From: Propionibacteriaceae bacterium
Lineage (GTDB): Bacteria > Actinomycetota > Actinomycetes > Propionibacteriales > Propionibacteriaceae
NCBI GenBank assembly: GCA_027492675.1
Contig: JAPUEI010000097.1
Span: forward strand, 69,623 to 133,622
Direction: 5' to 3'
Length of the DNA stretch: 64,000 bases
Part shown: piece by piece, positions 40,064 to 49,922 of the stretch
Position numbering within the stretch: the stretch's first letter is position 1
Layout of the letters: every line of letters starts with the position of its first letter
The notes under the pieces: generated by a model
The model's database searches: none
Seen by the model: the letters and a program-made list of their open reading frames with translations, nothing else
Told to the model about the DNA's origin: nothing
Position numbers and translations under genes: made by a program

Positions 40064-40079
40064 GTAACGCCTGCGTTAC
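40064..40079. promoter_or_regulatory. Perfect palindrome in the glnA2-glnE promoter region
   Basis: GTAACGC-CT-GCGTTAC, a 16-bp perfect inverted repeat, lies between the two divergent starts. It contains GTAAC-n6-GTTAC, comparable to half-sites of GlnR-type nitrogen regulators. A role in nitrogen control is inference. Confidence 0.5.
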
Positions 40080-40098
40080 TCCCCATATTCTTCGTTCT

Positions 40099-43032
40099 GT
40101 GCGGTTGGTGACGTCAGAGGGCGATCTTGCTCGCAAGGGGTACGCCGATCCGGCCCGTGCGCTCGCAGTCGTCGAGGGGCTGCGACGGCACCACGAGGAC
40201 GGCACCGCGTTCTTCGTCGAGGCGGCTGCGGAGACCCTCGATCCCGATCTCGCGCTGAACGCGCTGCTCCAGGTCGTCGAGGCTGACCCGCCGCGGGTGC
40301 ACGCCCTGGTCGAGAACCCCCCGTACGCCCGTCGCGTCCTCGCCGTACTGGGGGGATCGACCGAGCTCGGACGCTGGCTGGCCGTGCGCCCTGCCGACCT
40401 CGAGGTGCTCGTCCCGGAGTCCGCTCGGCGTCCCGCCGAGGAGATCGAGCGGATCGTCGTCGGTGCCGTAGGGGCCGCTGAGCGGCCGGCCGACGAGCTG
40501 CGGTACGCGTACCGGCGCGAGCTGACCCGGATCGCGGCACGTGACCTCACCGCCTGCGACGCGCTCGAGGCGCTGCCGGACATCGCCGGTGAGCTGGCCG
40601 ACCTCGCGGACGCCGCCATGCGGGGGGCGATCGCCATCGGCCAGGCAACCGTGGCCGGTGCCGACAAGGTCCGGCTGGCCGTGCTGGCGCTCGGCAAGAC
40701 GGGCGCGCAGGAGCTCAACTACATCTCCGACGTGGATGTGCTGTACGTGGCGGAGCCGGCCCTGGACGCCGACGGCGAGCCGCTGTGCAGCACCGGCGAG
40801 GCGGTCGACATCGCGACGAAGGTGGCCGCCGCCGCGACGCGCGCCTGCGCCGACAACACGAGCGCGGGCATGCTGTGGCAGGTCGACGCCGGACTGCGGC
40901 CCGAGGGCAAGGCCGGCCCTTTGGTGCGGTCGCTGGCGAGCATGCAGGCGTACTACGAGAAGTGGGCGAAGAACTGGGAGTTCCAGGCCATGCTCAAGGC
41001 CCGGCCGATGGCCGGAGACCTCGAGCTCGGTCAGCGGTTCTGCGACTTGATCGAGCCGTTCGTGTGGGCCGCGGGGGAGCGTGCCGGATTCGTGCCCGAG
41101 ACCCAGGCGATGCGCGAGCGGGTCATCTCACTGATCCCCGCCAAGGAGGCCGATCGCGAGATCAAGCTCGGCGCCGGCGGGCTGAGAGACACCGAGTTCA
41201 CCGTGCAGCTCCTACAGCTGGTGCACGGCCGCGCCGACGACCGGCTCCGGATCCGGTCGACACTCCCCGCCCTGGAGATGCTCGTCGAGCACGGGTACGT
41301 CGGGCGTGAGGACGGCGCCCGGCTCGCACGCGCGTATCGCTACCAGCGGCTCCTTGAGCACCGGATCCAGCTCTCCCGGCTCCGTCGCACACACCTGCTT
41401 CCCGACGACGAACCCGGCCTGCGGCGTCTGGCCCGGGCGACTGGACGCTCGGACGCGCAGCAGGTCGTCGACGACTGGCGCGCGAGCGCCCGGATGGTGA
41501 CGCGGCTGCACCGTCGGGTCTTCTACTCCCCGCTGCTCGAAGCGGTGGCGCGAATCCCCTCGGAGGCTGTCCGGCTCACCACGGACGCGGCGAAGACTCG
41601 CCTCGCCGCGCTCGGGTACGCCGATGCGGACGCGGCGCTGCGGCACATCGGTGCGCTCTCCGCGGGGATGTCGCGCCCGGCCGAGATCCAGCGCCAACTC
41701 CTCCCGGCGATGCTGGGCTGGTTCGCCGCCGGACCGAATCCGGATGCCGGCCTGCTCGCGTTCCGCCAGGTGTCCGAGGCGCTCGGCGAGACCCCCTGGT
41801 ACCTGCGGGCGCTGCGCGACGAGGGCGCGATGGCGGAGCGGATGGCGCTCATCTTGTCGACGTCGCGGTTGGCCGTGACGTTGCTGCGGCGGGTGCCGCA
41901 GCAGGTCGAGCTGCTCAGCAGCGACGAGCTGATCGTTCCGCGGCAGCTCGAGGAGATTCGGGAGGCGATGACCTCCACCGCTGCCCGGCATCCGGTCACG
42001 GAGGAATCCGTCGAGGCGATCCAGGCCATCCGGCGCCGGGAACTGCTCCGGCTGTCCATGGCCGACCTGCTCGGACACGCCAACCGCGACGTCGTGGGGC
42101 AAGGCCTGACGGACATCGTCGACGCCACGGTCGGGGCCGTGCTCGAGGTGGCGCGCCGCGAGAATCCCGGTGCGCCGCCCATCGCCGTGATCGCGTGCGG
42201 CAGCTGGGGCGGCAGCGAGATGTCGTACTCCTCGGACGCCGACGGCATGTTCGTCATCGACGACACCGACGATCCCGACGTGCTGAAGCGCGCCACGGCG
42301 ACCGTGGCGCGGCTGCGGGCGCTGCTCAAGCTTGGAGGCGACGACGCGGCGCTCGGCTTCGACGCGGACCTCCGCCCCGAGGGCAAGGACGGGGCCTTGG
42401 TGCGCACGCTGACCTCGTACCGCACGTACTACGGCCGCTGGTCGGCCACCTGGGAGGCACAGGCGCTGCTGCGGGCCGCGGTGGGTGCTGGCGACAGGGA
42501 CCTCGGCGAGCGGTTCATCGAGATCGTGGACCCGATCCGCTACCCGGCCGAAGGACTGTCGAGTCACCAGGTCCTGGAGACGCGACGCCTCAAGGCGCGT
42601 GTCGAGCTCGAACGGATGCCCCGCGGCGTCGATCCGAAGCGCCACGTCAAGCTCGGTCCCGGTGGGCTGAGCGACGTCGAATGGACCGTCCAGCTCCTGC
42701 AGCTCCAGCACGCCCATGAGCACCCGGAGCTGCGGACGCCACGGACGATGGAGGCCCTCGCCGCCGCGACGGCGGCCGGGCTGGTCACCGAAGACGACGC
42801 GGCAGCGCTCGGCGCGGCGTGGGAGTTTGCCGGCCGGATCAGGAACACCGCCATGCTCGTCCGCGGCAAGGGCTCCGACACGATCCCGACCGATGCCCGC
42901 GAGAACGCGCAGGTGGCCCAGGCCCTCGGCTACGGCCGGGGTGGGGCCTCGCACCTGGTCGAGGACTGGGGCCGTACGGCACGGCACGCACGCCGCGTCG
43001 TCGACCGGCTCTTCTACGGCAACGTCGACTGA
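40099..43032 (+). CDS. glnE: Glutamine synthetase adenylyltransferase/deadenylylase
   Basis: A 977-residue bifunctional enzyme that attaches AMP to, and removes it from, GlnA1. Two nucleotidyltransferase halves are seen. The N-terminal one has LALGKTGAQELNYISDVDVL (about residue 200), a LRPEGKAGPL block and KLGAGGLRDTEFTVQLLQL. The C-terminal one has GSWGGSEMSYSSDADGMFV (about 700), LRPEGKDGALVR and KLGPGGLSDVEWTVQLLQL. Helical regulatory segments lie between and after them. The start is a GTG at 40,099 (or 40,108); no clear ribosome-binding site precedes it and a TATTCT lies close by, so the transcript may be leaderless. Length and order are normal. Confidence 0.95.
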   Translation: MRLVTSEGDLARKGYADPARALAVVEGLRRHHEDGTAFFVEAAAETLDPDLALNALLQVVEADPPRVHALVENPPYARRVLAVLGGSTELGRWLAVRPADLEVLVPESARRPAEEIERIVVGAVGAAERPADELRYAYRRELTRIAARDLTACDALEALPDIAGELADLADAAMRGAIAIGQATVAGADKVRLAVLALGKTGAQELNYISDVDVLYVAEPALDADGEPLCSTGEAVDIATKVAAAATRACADNTSAGMLWQVDAGLRPEGKAGPLVRSLASMQAYYEKWAKNWEFQAMLKARPMAGDLELGQRFCDLIEPFVWAAGERAGFVPETQAMRERVISLIPAKEADREIKLGAGGLRDTEFTVQLLQLVHGRADDRLRIRSTLPALEMLVEHGYVGREDGARLARAYRYQRLLEHRIQLSRLRRTHLLPDDEPGLRRLARATGRSDAQQVVDDWRASARMVTRLHRRVFYSPLLEAVARIPSEAVRLTTDAAKTRLAALGYADADAALRHIGALSAGMSRPAEIQRQLLPAMLGWFAAGPNPDAGLLAFRQVSEALGETPWYLRALRDEGAMAERMALILSTSRLAVTLLRRVPQQVELLSSDELIVPRQLEEIREAMTSTAARHPVTEESVEAIQAIRRRELLRLSMADLLGHANRDVVGQGLTDIVDATVGAVLEVARRENPGAPPIAVIACGSWGGSEMSYSSDADGMFVIDDTDDPDVLKRATATVARLRALLKLGGDDAALGFDADLRPEGKDGALVRTLTSYRTYYGRWSATWEAQALLRAAVGAGDRDLGERFIEIVDPIRYPAEGLSSHQVLETRRLKARVELERMPRGVDPKRHVKLGPGGLSDVEWTVQLLQLQHAHEHPELRTPRTMEALAAATAAGLVTEDDAAALGAAWEFAGRIRNTAMLVRGKGSDTIPTDARENAQVAQALGYGRGGASHLVEDWGRTARHARRVVDRLFYGNVD

Positions 43033-43046
43033 GCCCGGACGCGCAA

Positions 43047-43075
43047 CGACCGGCCACCATGCAGGCGGCCGGTCG
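43047..43075. terminator. Hairpin between convergent glnE and DUF2853 genes
   Basis: CGACCGGCC and GGCCGGTCG form a 9-bp perfect stem with an 11-nt loop in the gap between two convergent stops. No T-run. Likely a bidirectional terminator. Confidence 0.55.
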
Positions 43076-43089
43076 GGCGATGATGCAGG

Positions 43090-43416
43090 TCAGGCCTTCT
43101 TGAACAGGCTGAGCTTGCCGTAGTGCTTGGCCAGCAGGTAGTAGACCGTGACGCGGTTCTTGCGGTTGACACCGTCGAGAACCTTGCCGACCTCGGCGAG
43201 GGCCGCGTCGATCTTGTCATCGGAATCGGTGATGGCGAGCTTCTTCTTGATGAAGCCCTCGCGCACGCGCTTGAGCTCCTCGGGATCGGTGTACGAGACC
43301 AGCGAGGAATCGGCCTTGTGCAAGGCGATGCCGCAGTGACGCACGATGCCGGCGATGGCCTCGTCGTCAGCCTTCGGGTCGTACTTCTTGACGTCTGCCG
43401 CCCAGTCGGTGGCCAT
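43090..43416 (-). CDS. DUF2853 family protein
   Basis: A 108-residue soluble protein with the complete family sequence: KYDPKADDEAIAGIVRHCGI, then YTDPEELKRVREGFIKKKL, then an all-helical end with NRVTVYYLLAKHYGKLSLF. The family is widespread in bacteria and uncharacterised. A monocistronic gene with GGAGAC before its ATG. Confidence 0.9.
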   Translation of the reverse strand: MATDWAADVKKYDPKADDEAIAGIVRHCGIALHKADSSLVSYTDPEELKRVREGFIKKKLAITDSDDKIDAALAEVGKVLDGVNRKNRVTVYYLLAKHYGKLSLFKKA

Positions 43417-43506
43417 AAGTGTCTCCTCACGACGCCGGGACAGGGGAGTGGCGTCGAGGCGACCCTAGTACCGAGACCCGTCAAGAATGCGTGAAAGGGG
43501 AAGGAT

Positions 43507-44832
43507 TCATCCCCGCGCGTGTCCACCGATCTGCTCCGAGATCGCGATCTCCAAGATGTCGAGCCCGCGGTCGAGCTCGTCGTCGCTGATCGTCAGCGGA
43601 GGGGCGATCCGGAACGTGCCACCCAGCCCCGGGACGCGGGCGAGGTTCATGTGGAGACCGAGCTCCCAGCATCGCTGCGTGACCTGGTCCCCGAGCGACT
43701 CCGCCGGCTCTTTCGTGGCGCGATCCAGAACCAGCTCCAGGCCTTGCAGAAGGCCACGACCTCGTACGTCACCCACGACCCCGTGGCGGTCACCGATGGC
43801 CAGCAGCCGCTCGCGCATCATGGCCCCGAGCCGCTGGCTGGTCTGGTCCAGCCGCTCGCTCTCGAGCACGTCCAGGACCGTGGTGCCGACCGCCGCCACC
43901 AGCGGGTCGTTGGTGTGCGTCGTGAAGAAGAAGTACCCGCGTTCGTACGCGGTCTGCTCGATCTGCGACGACGTCACGACGGCGGCCAGCGGCAACCCGG
44001 CGCCGAGTGTCTTCGACAGCGTGAGGATGTCGGGCACCACGCCCTCGTCCTCGAAGGCGTACCAGTCGCCTGTACGGCACAGCCCGGTCTGCGCCTCGTC
44101 GAAGATCAGCAGCATGCCGCGCTCGCGGCACTTGGCCTGCAGCGCCGTCAGGTATCCGGGTGGCGGAACCAGCAACCCACCGGCGCTGATGATCGGCTCC
44201 ACGATGCAGGCTGCGAGCGCACCGGTCGACGCCGCGTCGATGGCCGCGAAGCCGAGGTCCAACTGGCGGCGCCAGTCGAGACCACCGTCCTCACCGGTGA
44301 TGTCGGGCCGGTACGCGTTCGGTGTGGGCAGCGCGAAGTTGCCCGGCATGGTGGGGCCGTAGCCGCGCCGCCCCGCTGCGTACGTCGCCGACAGCGACCC
44401 CTGCGTCACCCCGTGGTAGGAGCGGCTGAACGAGACGATCTCCCAGCCGCCGGTGACCAGCTTGGCCAGCCGCAGCGCCGCTTCGTTGGCCTCGGAGCCG
44501 GTACTCAGCAGCTGCACCTTCTCCAGAGGAGCGGGGAGGGACTCGGCCAGGCGTGTGGACAGCTCGACGACGGGCGGCGAGATCATGTTGGAGTACAGGT
44601 GGTCGATCTTCCCGGCAGCCTCGACGAGCGTGGCCACGATGCGCGGGTGGCTGTGCCCGAGGATGGCGCTCATCTGCCCGGACGTGAAGTCCAGCACGTC
44701 GCGCCCCGCGGCCGTGGTGACCCAGCTGCCATGCGCGGCGACGATGGGTTCCCTCACGAAGGACCCGCCGCCGTACCGGGTGAGGTGACGGCCGGCCTGC
44801 TCCCAGAAGGTCGCCGCGTCGAAGCCGGCCAT
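43507..44832 (-). CDS. Class III PLP aminotransferase, 2,2-dialkylglycine decarboxylase-like
   Basis: A 441-residue pyridoxal-phosphate enzyme of fold type I. LLSTGSEANEAALRLAK holds the phosphate pocket, SRSYHGVTQG follows, and the PLP-contacting Asp lies in LLIFDEAQTGLCRTG. The Schiff-base lysine is in LTLSKTLGAGLPLAAV. The block YFFFTTHTNDPLVAAVG is typical of dialkylglycine decarboxylase and relatives rather than ornithine or GABA aminotransferase. The natural substrate is unknown. It begins 3 bp after the stop of the MBL hydrolase gene, so the two are one operon. Confidence 0.87.
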   Translation of the reverse strand: MAGFDAATFWEQAGRHLTRYGGGSFVREPIVAAHGSWVTTAAGRDVLDFTSGQMSAILGHSHPRIVATLVEAAGKIDHLYSNMISPPVVELSTRLAESLPAPLEKVQLLSTGSEANEAALRLAKLVTGGWEIVSFSRSYHGVTQGSLSATYAAGRRGYGPTMPGNFALPTPNAYRPDITGEDGGLDWRRQLDLGFAAIDAASTGALAACIVEPIISAGGLLVPPPGYLTALQAKCRERGMLLIFDEAQTGLCRTGDWYAFEDEGVVPDILTLSKTLGAGLPLAAVVTSSQIEQTAYERGYFFFTTHTNDPLVAAVGTTVLDVLESERLDQTSQRLGAMMRERLLAIGDRHGVVGDVRGRGLLQGLELVLDRATKEPAESLGDQVTQRCWELGLHMNLARVPGLGGTFRIAPPLTISDDELDRGLDILEIAISEQIGGHARG

Positions 44833-44835
44833 CAG

Positions 44836-45654
44836 TCAGGCGTCCAGCGTCAGCGCGGACCGTACGCCGCCGGCCAGGATCGGCGTTCCGTCCGGGACCG
44901 CACGAGCGCCTACGTCGCGAAGTCTCAGGTACAGCATCTCGGGGGACGGGTTGTGATGGCTGAGATGGATCGCCACGACGTCCGTACGGCCATCGGCGCA
45001 GCCCCACTCCCGCAACTGCGAGACGGCGGTCGCGAAGCTCGTGAGGTCGTGGTGAACGTCGGTGTGGTCGTGCTTGTCGCCGAACGTCTCTTCCAGCAGC
45101 ACCAGGTCGAACCTCGTGCCGGCCAGCATCGGCTTCGCCCGTGGTTCCCAGGGACCCGTGTCCGTGCCCCAGAGGATCGTGGCGTCGGGGCCGGCGATGG
45201 CGTAGAGCAGCGCCTCGCCGTGCGCCTCGTGCGTGGCGGGCAGGGCGCGCACCCGATAGGGCCCGAGTACGAGGTCCTGGCCGGCCGTCACCGTGACGAA
45301 CCGCACGTTGCCGTCGCGGGTCCACTGCTGGCACTCCTCGATGACCGGTTTCGGGCCGACCACGGTGAGCGGCTCGGGGTTGACCCACGACCTGTGCATC
45401 AGGAACGACGCGTCGAGGTGGTCGGGATGCAGGTGGCTCGCCAGCACGTACTTCACGCCCGCCAGAGAGATGTTGCTCCGCATCGCCTGCGACGGAGCCT
45501 CGGAGCCAGGGTCGATAAGGAGCACGCGGTCGACGAGCGCCGACGTGTTCGTACGGAGGATGCCGGCATCCACCAATGACGTGCAGCACGGCTCCGGGCA
45601 CCACGCGTTGGGCCAGCCGTCGGCCGCGCCTGTACCGAGCATCAGCACTTCCAT
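44836..45654 (-). CDS. MBL-fold metallo-hydrolase (PhnP-like)
   Basis: A 272-residue metallo-beta-lactamase-fold hydrolase. The zinc motif is HLHPDHLD, with further ligands in ATHEAH, WGTDTGPW and the late IHLSHHNP. The N-terminus MEVLMLGTGAADGWPNAWCPEPCC with three cysteines resembles PhnP-type phosphodiesterases. No signal peptide. It lies upstream of the dialkylglycine-decarboxylase-like gene and 20 bp after the EamA permease, suggesting a three-gene leftward operon. Substrate not identified. Confidence 0.82.
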   Translation of the reverse strand: MEVLMLGTGAADGWPNAWCPEPCCTSLVDAGILRTNTSALVDRVLLIDPGSEAPSQAMRSNISLAGVKYVLASHLHPDHLDASFLMHRSWVNPEPLTVVGPKPVIEECQQWTRDGNVRFVTVTAGQDLVLGPYRVRALPATHEAHGEALLYAIAGPDATILWGTDTGPWEPRAKPMLAGTRFDLVLLEETFGDKHDHTDVHHDLTSFATAVSQLREWGCADGRTDVVAIHLSHHNPSPEMLYLRLRDVGARAVPDGTPILAGGVRSALTLDA

Positions 45655-45674
45655 GGCCAGACGCTATCGGAGGT

Positions 45675-46607
45675 TCATGGCTCCGGCACGTGGGGAAGGG
45701 CGGGCTGGACGCGCGTGCCGAGGATCGCTCCGAGCTGGGCGACGATCACGGCTGCCAGCATGAGGCCGCAGCCGACCAAGGCGCGGCCGTCGAGTCGCTC
45801 GCCGAGCACCACCGCGCCGCCGATCGCTGCGAACACCGCCTCCAGGGCCATGATCAGCGACGCGTAGCTGGCGGGGGCGTCCTTCTGGCCGACGACCTGC
45901 AGCGTGAAGCCGACACCGGTGGAGAGCAGGGCGGCGTACGCGAGGGGCCAGGCCGCGTTGACGATCCCCGTCAGCGGTGTGGGTTCGATGATCAGCGCGA
46001 CCACCAGGCTGATCACCGCGCAGGTGGCGAACTGGACGACGCACAGGCGGAACGAGTCCAGGGCGCCGAGACGCTCCAGCGCCAGGATGTGGCCGGTCCA
46101 GAAGACCGCGCAGCCCAGCACCAGGACGTCGCCGAGGTTGATGTGCATGCCGTCGCGCACGCTCAGCAGGTACAGGCCCGCGAGCCCGAGCACCACGCCC
46201 ACCCAGGTCCAGCGTCCGGCCCGCTGCTTGAAACCGATCCAGCTCGCGACGGGGATGAACACCATGTAGAGGCCCGTGATGAAGCCCGCGTTGCCGGCGG
46301 TGGTGTACTCGAGCCCCGCCTGCTGCAGCAGCGACCCGCCACTCAGAGCCACCCCGACGCCCATGCCCGGCAACAGGACGGCCCGCCACCGAGAGATGCG
46401 TTCTGTACGAGTGCGGCGCGCGGCCTTGTCGAAAGCCGCCACCACGATGAGCAGCACGACGGTGCCGAGCGCGTGACGTACGGCGGTGAACGACGCGGGC
46501 GCCATCGCCTCGGCGCCGTACCGCTGGGCGACGAACGCCGACCCCCAGATGACCGCCGCGATCAGCAGGAGCAGGCTGCCGCGCAGGGATCGGCCGGAGA
46601 GGGTCAC
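45675..46607 (-). CDS. EamA/DMT-family permease
   Basis: A 310-residue transporter of the drug/metabolite superfamily with ten predicted helices in two EamA repeats ([20 protein letters not shown] at residues 11-30; [20 protein letters not shown] near 160). The GTG at 46,607 starts the conserved region; a longer frame to 46,712 crosses the divergent dprE1 start. Substrate unknown. Likely first gene of the operon with the MBL hydrolase and the PLP enzyme, so it may export or import the same metabolite. Confidence 0.87.
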   Translation of the reverse strand: MTLSGRSLRGSLLLLIAAVIWGSAFVAQRYGAEAMAPASFTAVRHALGTVVLLIVVAAFDKAARRTRTERISRWRAVLLPGMGVGVALSGGSLLQQAGLEYTTAGNAGFITGLYMVFIPVASWIGFKQRAGRWTWVGVVLGLAGLYLLSVRDGMHINLGDVLVLGCAVFWTGHILALERLGALDSFRLCVVQFATCAVISLVVALIIEPTPLTGIVNAAWPLAYAALLSTGVGFTLQVVGQKDAPASYASLIMALEAVFAAIGGAVVLGERLDGRALVGCGLMLAAVIVAQLGAILGTRVQPALPHVPEP

Positions 46608-46668
46608 GAGGGGCAAGCCTAGGGTCCGCGGGGACGGGGCCCGCGCGCCCGCCGTAGGATGGGAGCCG

Positions 46669-48063
46669 ATGAGCGCCACGACTTCGAAGACCCTGTCAGG
46701 TTGGGGTCGCACGGCCCCTACTCAGGCCCATGTTCTTCGCCCACCCGCCCCAGACGTCGTGATCGACGCCGTGGCCACGGCGGCTGGCGCGACGTCGGGG
46801 CCCCTCACGCGCGGGGTGGTGGCGCGGGGGCTCGGCCGCAGCTACGGCGACATCGCCCAGAATGCAGGCGGTCTGGTCGTCGACATGACGACGCTCGACC
46901 GGATCTACGGCATCCACGAGTCCACGGCGACCGTCGACGTCGACGCCGGTGTCTCCCTCGACGCCCTGCTCCGCGCCGTACTCCCTCATGGTCTGTGGAT
47001 CCCCGTTCTGCCCGGCACCCGGCAGGTCACCGTCGGCGGGGCGATCGCGTGCGACGTGCACGGCAAGAACCACCACAGCGCGGGCAGCTTCGGCAACCAC
47101 GTACGGGCGATGTCGCTGCTCATCGCGGACGGGCGCGTGCTGTCGTTGGAGCCGGAAGGAACGCCCGACGACCCCGACGCATCGATCTTCTGGGCGACAG
47201 TCGGCGGGGCCGGCCTGACGGGCATCATCCTGCGCGTGACGCTCGGCCTGGACCGCGTCGAGACGGCGTACTTCATCGCTGACGGCCTCATCACGGACTC
47301 GCTCGACGAGACGATCGCCGCCCACACGGACGGCTCCGAGTCGCGCTACACGTACAGCTCGGCCTGGTTCGACGCCATCTCCGCGCCGCCAAAACTGGGG
47401 CGCGCCGCCATCTCGCGCGGCTCCATCGCGACGCTCGATCAGCTGCCGGCGAAGCTGCGCTCGGACCCGCTGCGGTTCGACGCGAAGCCTCTGGTGACGC
47501 TTCCCGATGTGTTCCCGAACGGGCTCGCGAACAAGTTCACGTTCTCGACGCTGGGCGGCCTCTGGTACGCGAAGAGCGGCACGTACACCGACAAGGTCCA
47601 GAGCCTGACCGGCTTCTACCACCCGCTCGACCTCATCGGCGAGTGGAACAGGGCGTACGGATCGGACGGGTTCCTGCAGTACCAGTTCGTCGTGCCGGTG
47701 GAGGCCCGCGACGAGTTCGTCTCGATCATCCGCGACATCCAGCGGTCGGGGCACTACTCGTTCCTCAACGTCTTCAAGCTGTTCGGTGAGGGCAACCGCG
47801 CGCCGCTGTCGTACCCGATGGCCGGCTGGAACGTGTGCGTGGACTTCCCGATCCGCGAAGGGCTCAGCCAGTTCCTCGCGCGGCTCGACCGGCAGGTGCT
47901 GGAGTTCGGCGGGCGGCTGTACGTGGCCAAGGACTCTCGCGCCACCGCCTCGACGTTCCACGCCATGTACCCGCGGATCGACGAGTGGATCGCGGTCCGG
48001 CGCCGCGTCGACCCCGACGGTGTGTTCGCATCCGACCTTGCCCGACGACTGGAGCTGCTGTGA
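46669..48063 (+). CDS. dprE1: Decaprenylphosphoryl-beta-D-ribose oxidase
   Basis: A 464-residue FAD enzyme that oxidises decaprenylphosphoryl-ribose at C2, the first half of the epimerisation giving the arabinose donor for cell-wall arabinan. FAD-binding motifs [17 protein letters not shown] and [17 protein letters not shown] are present. The active-site cysteine in [10 protein letters not shown] is Cys390, equivalent to Cys387 in the mycobacterial enzyme, the residue hit by benzothiazinones. The ATG at 46,669 gives the right length. It overlaps dprE2 by 4 bp (GTGA). Confidence 0.93.
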   Translation: MSATTSKTLSGWGRTAPTQAHVLRPPAPDVVIDAVATAAGATSGPLTRGVVARGLGRSYGDIAQNAGGLVVDMTTLDRIYGIHESTATVDVDAGVSLDALLRAVLPHGLWIPVLPGTRQVTVGGAIACDVHGKNHHSAGSFGNHVRAMSLLIADGRVLSLEPEGTPDDPDASIFWATVGGAGLTGIILRVTLGLDRVETAYFIADGLITDSLDETIAAHTDGSESRYTYSSAWFDAISAPPKLGRAAISRGSIATLDQLPAKLRSDPLRFDAKPLVTLPDVFPNGLANKFTFSTLGGLWYAKSGTYTDKVQSLTGFYHPLDLIGEWNRAYGSDGFLQYQFVVPVEARDEFVSIIRDIQRSGHYSFLNVFKLFGEGNRAPLSYPMAGWNVCVDFPIREGLSQFLARLDRQVLEFGGRLYVAKDSRATASTFHAMYPRIDEWIAVRRRVDPDGVFASDLARRLELL

Positions 48064-48821
48064 TCAACGCGACGGGGAACCCCCAGACCATTCTGCTGTT
48101 GGGTGCGACCAGCGAGATCGGCCTCGCGATCGTGCACGAGTACCTGTCCACCGGGCCCGCGCGCGTCATTCTCGCCGGCCTGCCCGGACGCCAGGAGTGC
48201 GACCAGGCGGCCGCCGACCTGCGAGCCGCTGGCGCGACCAGCGTCGAGAAGATCGACTTCGACGCTCTCGACTTCCCGACCCACCCCGCCGTCATCGACG
48301 AGGCGTGGTCCTGGGGTGACGTCGACGTCGCGATCGTGGCCTGGGGACTGTTGGGCGACGCCGAGCAGCTGTGGCAGGACCAGCCGATGATCGTCGACTT
48401 CGTGGGCGTCAACTACACCGGCGCCGTGAGCATCGGCGTGCTGCTGGGCCAGAAGATGAAGGCCCAGGGCCACGGCCAGGTCATCGCGATGTCGAGCGTC
48501 GCGGGGGAGCGCGTGAGGCGGTCGAACTTCGTGTACGGGTCGACGAAGGCCGGTCTCGACTCCTTCTACCTCAACCTCGGAGAGGCCCTCGAGCCGTACG
48601 GCGTGCAGGTCCTCGTCGTACGTCCCGGCATGGTCCGCACCCGCATGAGCGCCCACATGAAGGAAGCGCCGCTCACGGTGAACAAGGAGGATGTCGCTCA
48701 GCTGGCCGTGGCCTCCGCGAGAGCCGGCAAGACCATCGTCTGGGCCCCGGCCCCGTTCCGATTCGTGATGCTCATCCTCAAGCACATCCCGCGCGTGATC
48801 TTCAAGAGACTGCCGATCTGA
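48060..48821 (+). CDS. dprE2: Decaprenylphosphoryl-D-2-keto-erythro-pentose reductase
   Basis: A 253-residue short-chain dehydrogenase that completes the epimerisation begun by DprE1 with NAD(P)H. The nucleotide loop is [16 protein letters not shown]. The catalytic Ser and Tyr-x-x-x-Lys are in MSSVAG and [23 protein letters not shown] follows the active site. The GTG start is inside the dprE1 stop. A hydrophobic C-terminal tail ([18 protein letters not shown]) fits membrane association with the lipid-linked substrate. Confidence 0.93.
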   Translation: MINATGNPQTILLLGATSEIGLAIVHEYLSTGPARVILAGLPGRQECDQAAADLRAAGATSVEKIDFDALDFPTHPAVIDEAWSWGDVDVAIVAWGLLGDAEQLWQDQPMIVDFVGVNYTGAVSIGVLLGQKMKAQGHGQVIAMSSVAGERVRRSNFVYGSTKAGLDSFYLNLGEALEPYGVQVLVVRPGMVRTRMSAHMKEAPLTVNKEDVAQLAVASARAGKTIVWAPAPFRFVMLILKHIPRVIFKRLPI

Positions 48822-49037
48822 CGACGCCTTCGTCGTCTGCACTCAGTGCCCGATATCTGCTCGCCAGTTGATATACGGACCGGCGATCACGCTGGTGTCA
48901 CTCTGTGCAGGTCAGTACTGTCCCGCTCCCAGAATCACGACCCCGCTCGCGGTTCGTGGGAGTGGTTTCACAATCGGGGCAGGACTTTCGACCGGGTGTC
49001 ATCATGCGGTGACCCGATCGACGAGGAGCTCCACCCC

Positions 49038-49889
49038 ATGAGCAGCCGCAACGACAGCCTTGCCCTGTCCTTCTTCAGCGAGATCTCGACGCTTCCCTGG
49101 TGGGTGGGCGTCGCGCTCGCTCCCGTGAGCTACGTCGGGCTCCACTGGGTGTCGACATGGGCTCCGCCGACGTCGCTCTCGGCTGCGCTGGTGCCCAAGA
49201 TGTTCGCCATCGGTCTGTCGGGTGTGGGCCAGTACGTCGTGCCCGCTGCCTTCTTGATCGCGGCGCTGGTCTCCGTCGTACGTCGCCGGAAGCGTGCCGG
49301 GCTGCTGGCAGGGGTCGCCGCCAGTGATGCGGTGGCTTCGCTCAACGAGATGTCCTGGCACGAGTTCGAGATGTTGGTCGGGGAGGCGTTCCGGCGGCAG
49401 GGGTACGCGGTCACGGAGACGCCCATGGGTGCCGACGGCGGCGTGGACCTGATCCTCCGCAAGGAGCGCGAGACGTACCTCGTGCAGTGCAAGCAGTGGC
49501 GCGCCTCTTCGGTGGGGGTGCCGAAGGTGCGGGAGCTGTACGGCGCGATGGCTGCGCAGGGCGCGACGGGAGGCTTCTTCGTCACGTCTGGCCAGTACAC
49601 CAAGCCGGCTATCGAGTTCGCCCAGGGGCGGAATCTCACCCTTATCGCGGGCCCGGAGCTCCACGCCATGATCCGCGGGTTGGGGCAGGGACCGCAGACA
49701 GCATCGACCCTCGAGCCGCTCCAGGTCGAGCACGCACCGTCCGCGACGCCGACCTGTCCGGCCTGCGGAGGTGGCATGGTGCTTCGGACCGCGCGTCGTG
49801 GCGAACGTGCGGGTCAGGACTTCTGGGGCTGCCTCGCCTATCCCACCTGCAGGGGCATCCGCGCCGCCGAGGTCAGCACTCGCCCTTGA
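49038..49889 (+). CDS. Membrane-anchored Mrr-like nuclease with topoisomerase zinc finger
   Basis: A 283-residue protein. Two hydrophobic segments (about 20-42 and 58-80) anchor it. Residues 105-215 are a restriction-endonuclease-like Mrr_cat domain: SWHEFEMLVGEAFRRQGY, then GADGGVDLIL with the catalytic Asp and QCKQW with the Q-x-K pair. A C4 zinc finger of the topoisomerase type (CPACGGGM...FWGCLAYPTC) ends it. Family members cleave modified DNA or act in DNA repair. It is a lone gene with 216 bp upstream and no methylase partner. Confidence 0.85.
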   Translation: MSSRNDSLALSFFSEISTLPWWVGVALAPVSYVGLHWVSTWAPPTSLSAALVPKMFAIGLSGVGQYVVPAAFLIAALVSVVRRRKRAGLLAGVAASDAVASLNEMSWHEFEMLVGEAFRRQGYAVTETPMGADGGVDLILRKERETYLVQCKQWRASSVGVPKVRELYGAMAAQGATGGFFVTSGQYTKPAIEFAQGRNLTLIAGPELHAMIRGLGQGPQTASTLEPLQVEHAPSATPTCPACGGGMVLRTARRGERAGQDFWGCLAYPTCRGIRAAEVSTRP

Positions 49890-49922
49890 TCGCGAGGGAC
49901 CGGCTTGCGGACCAGGTCGCGC

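Noticed and set aside
43519-45579. 686-codon plus-strand frame opposite the PLP enzyme and MBL hydrolase
   Set aside because: No domain, and both opposite genes have all active-site residues.
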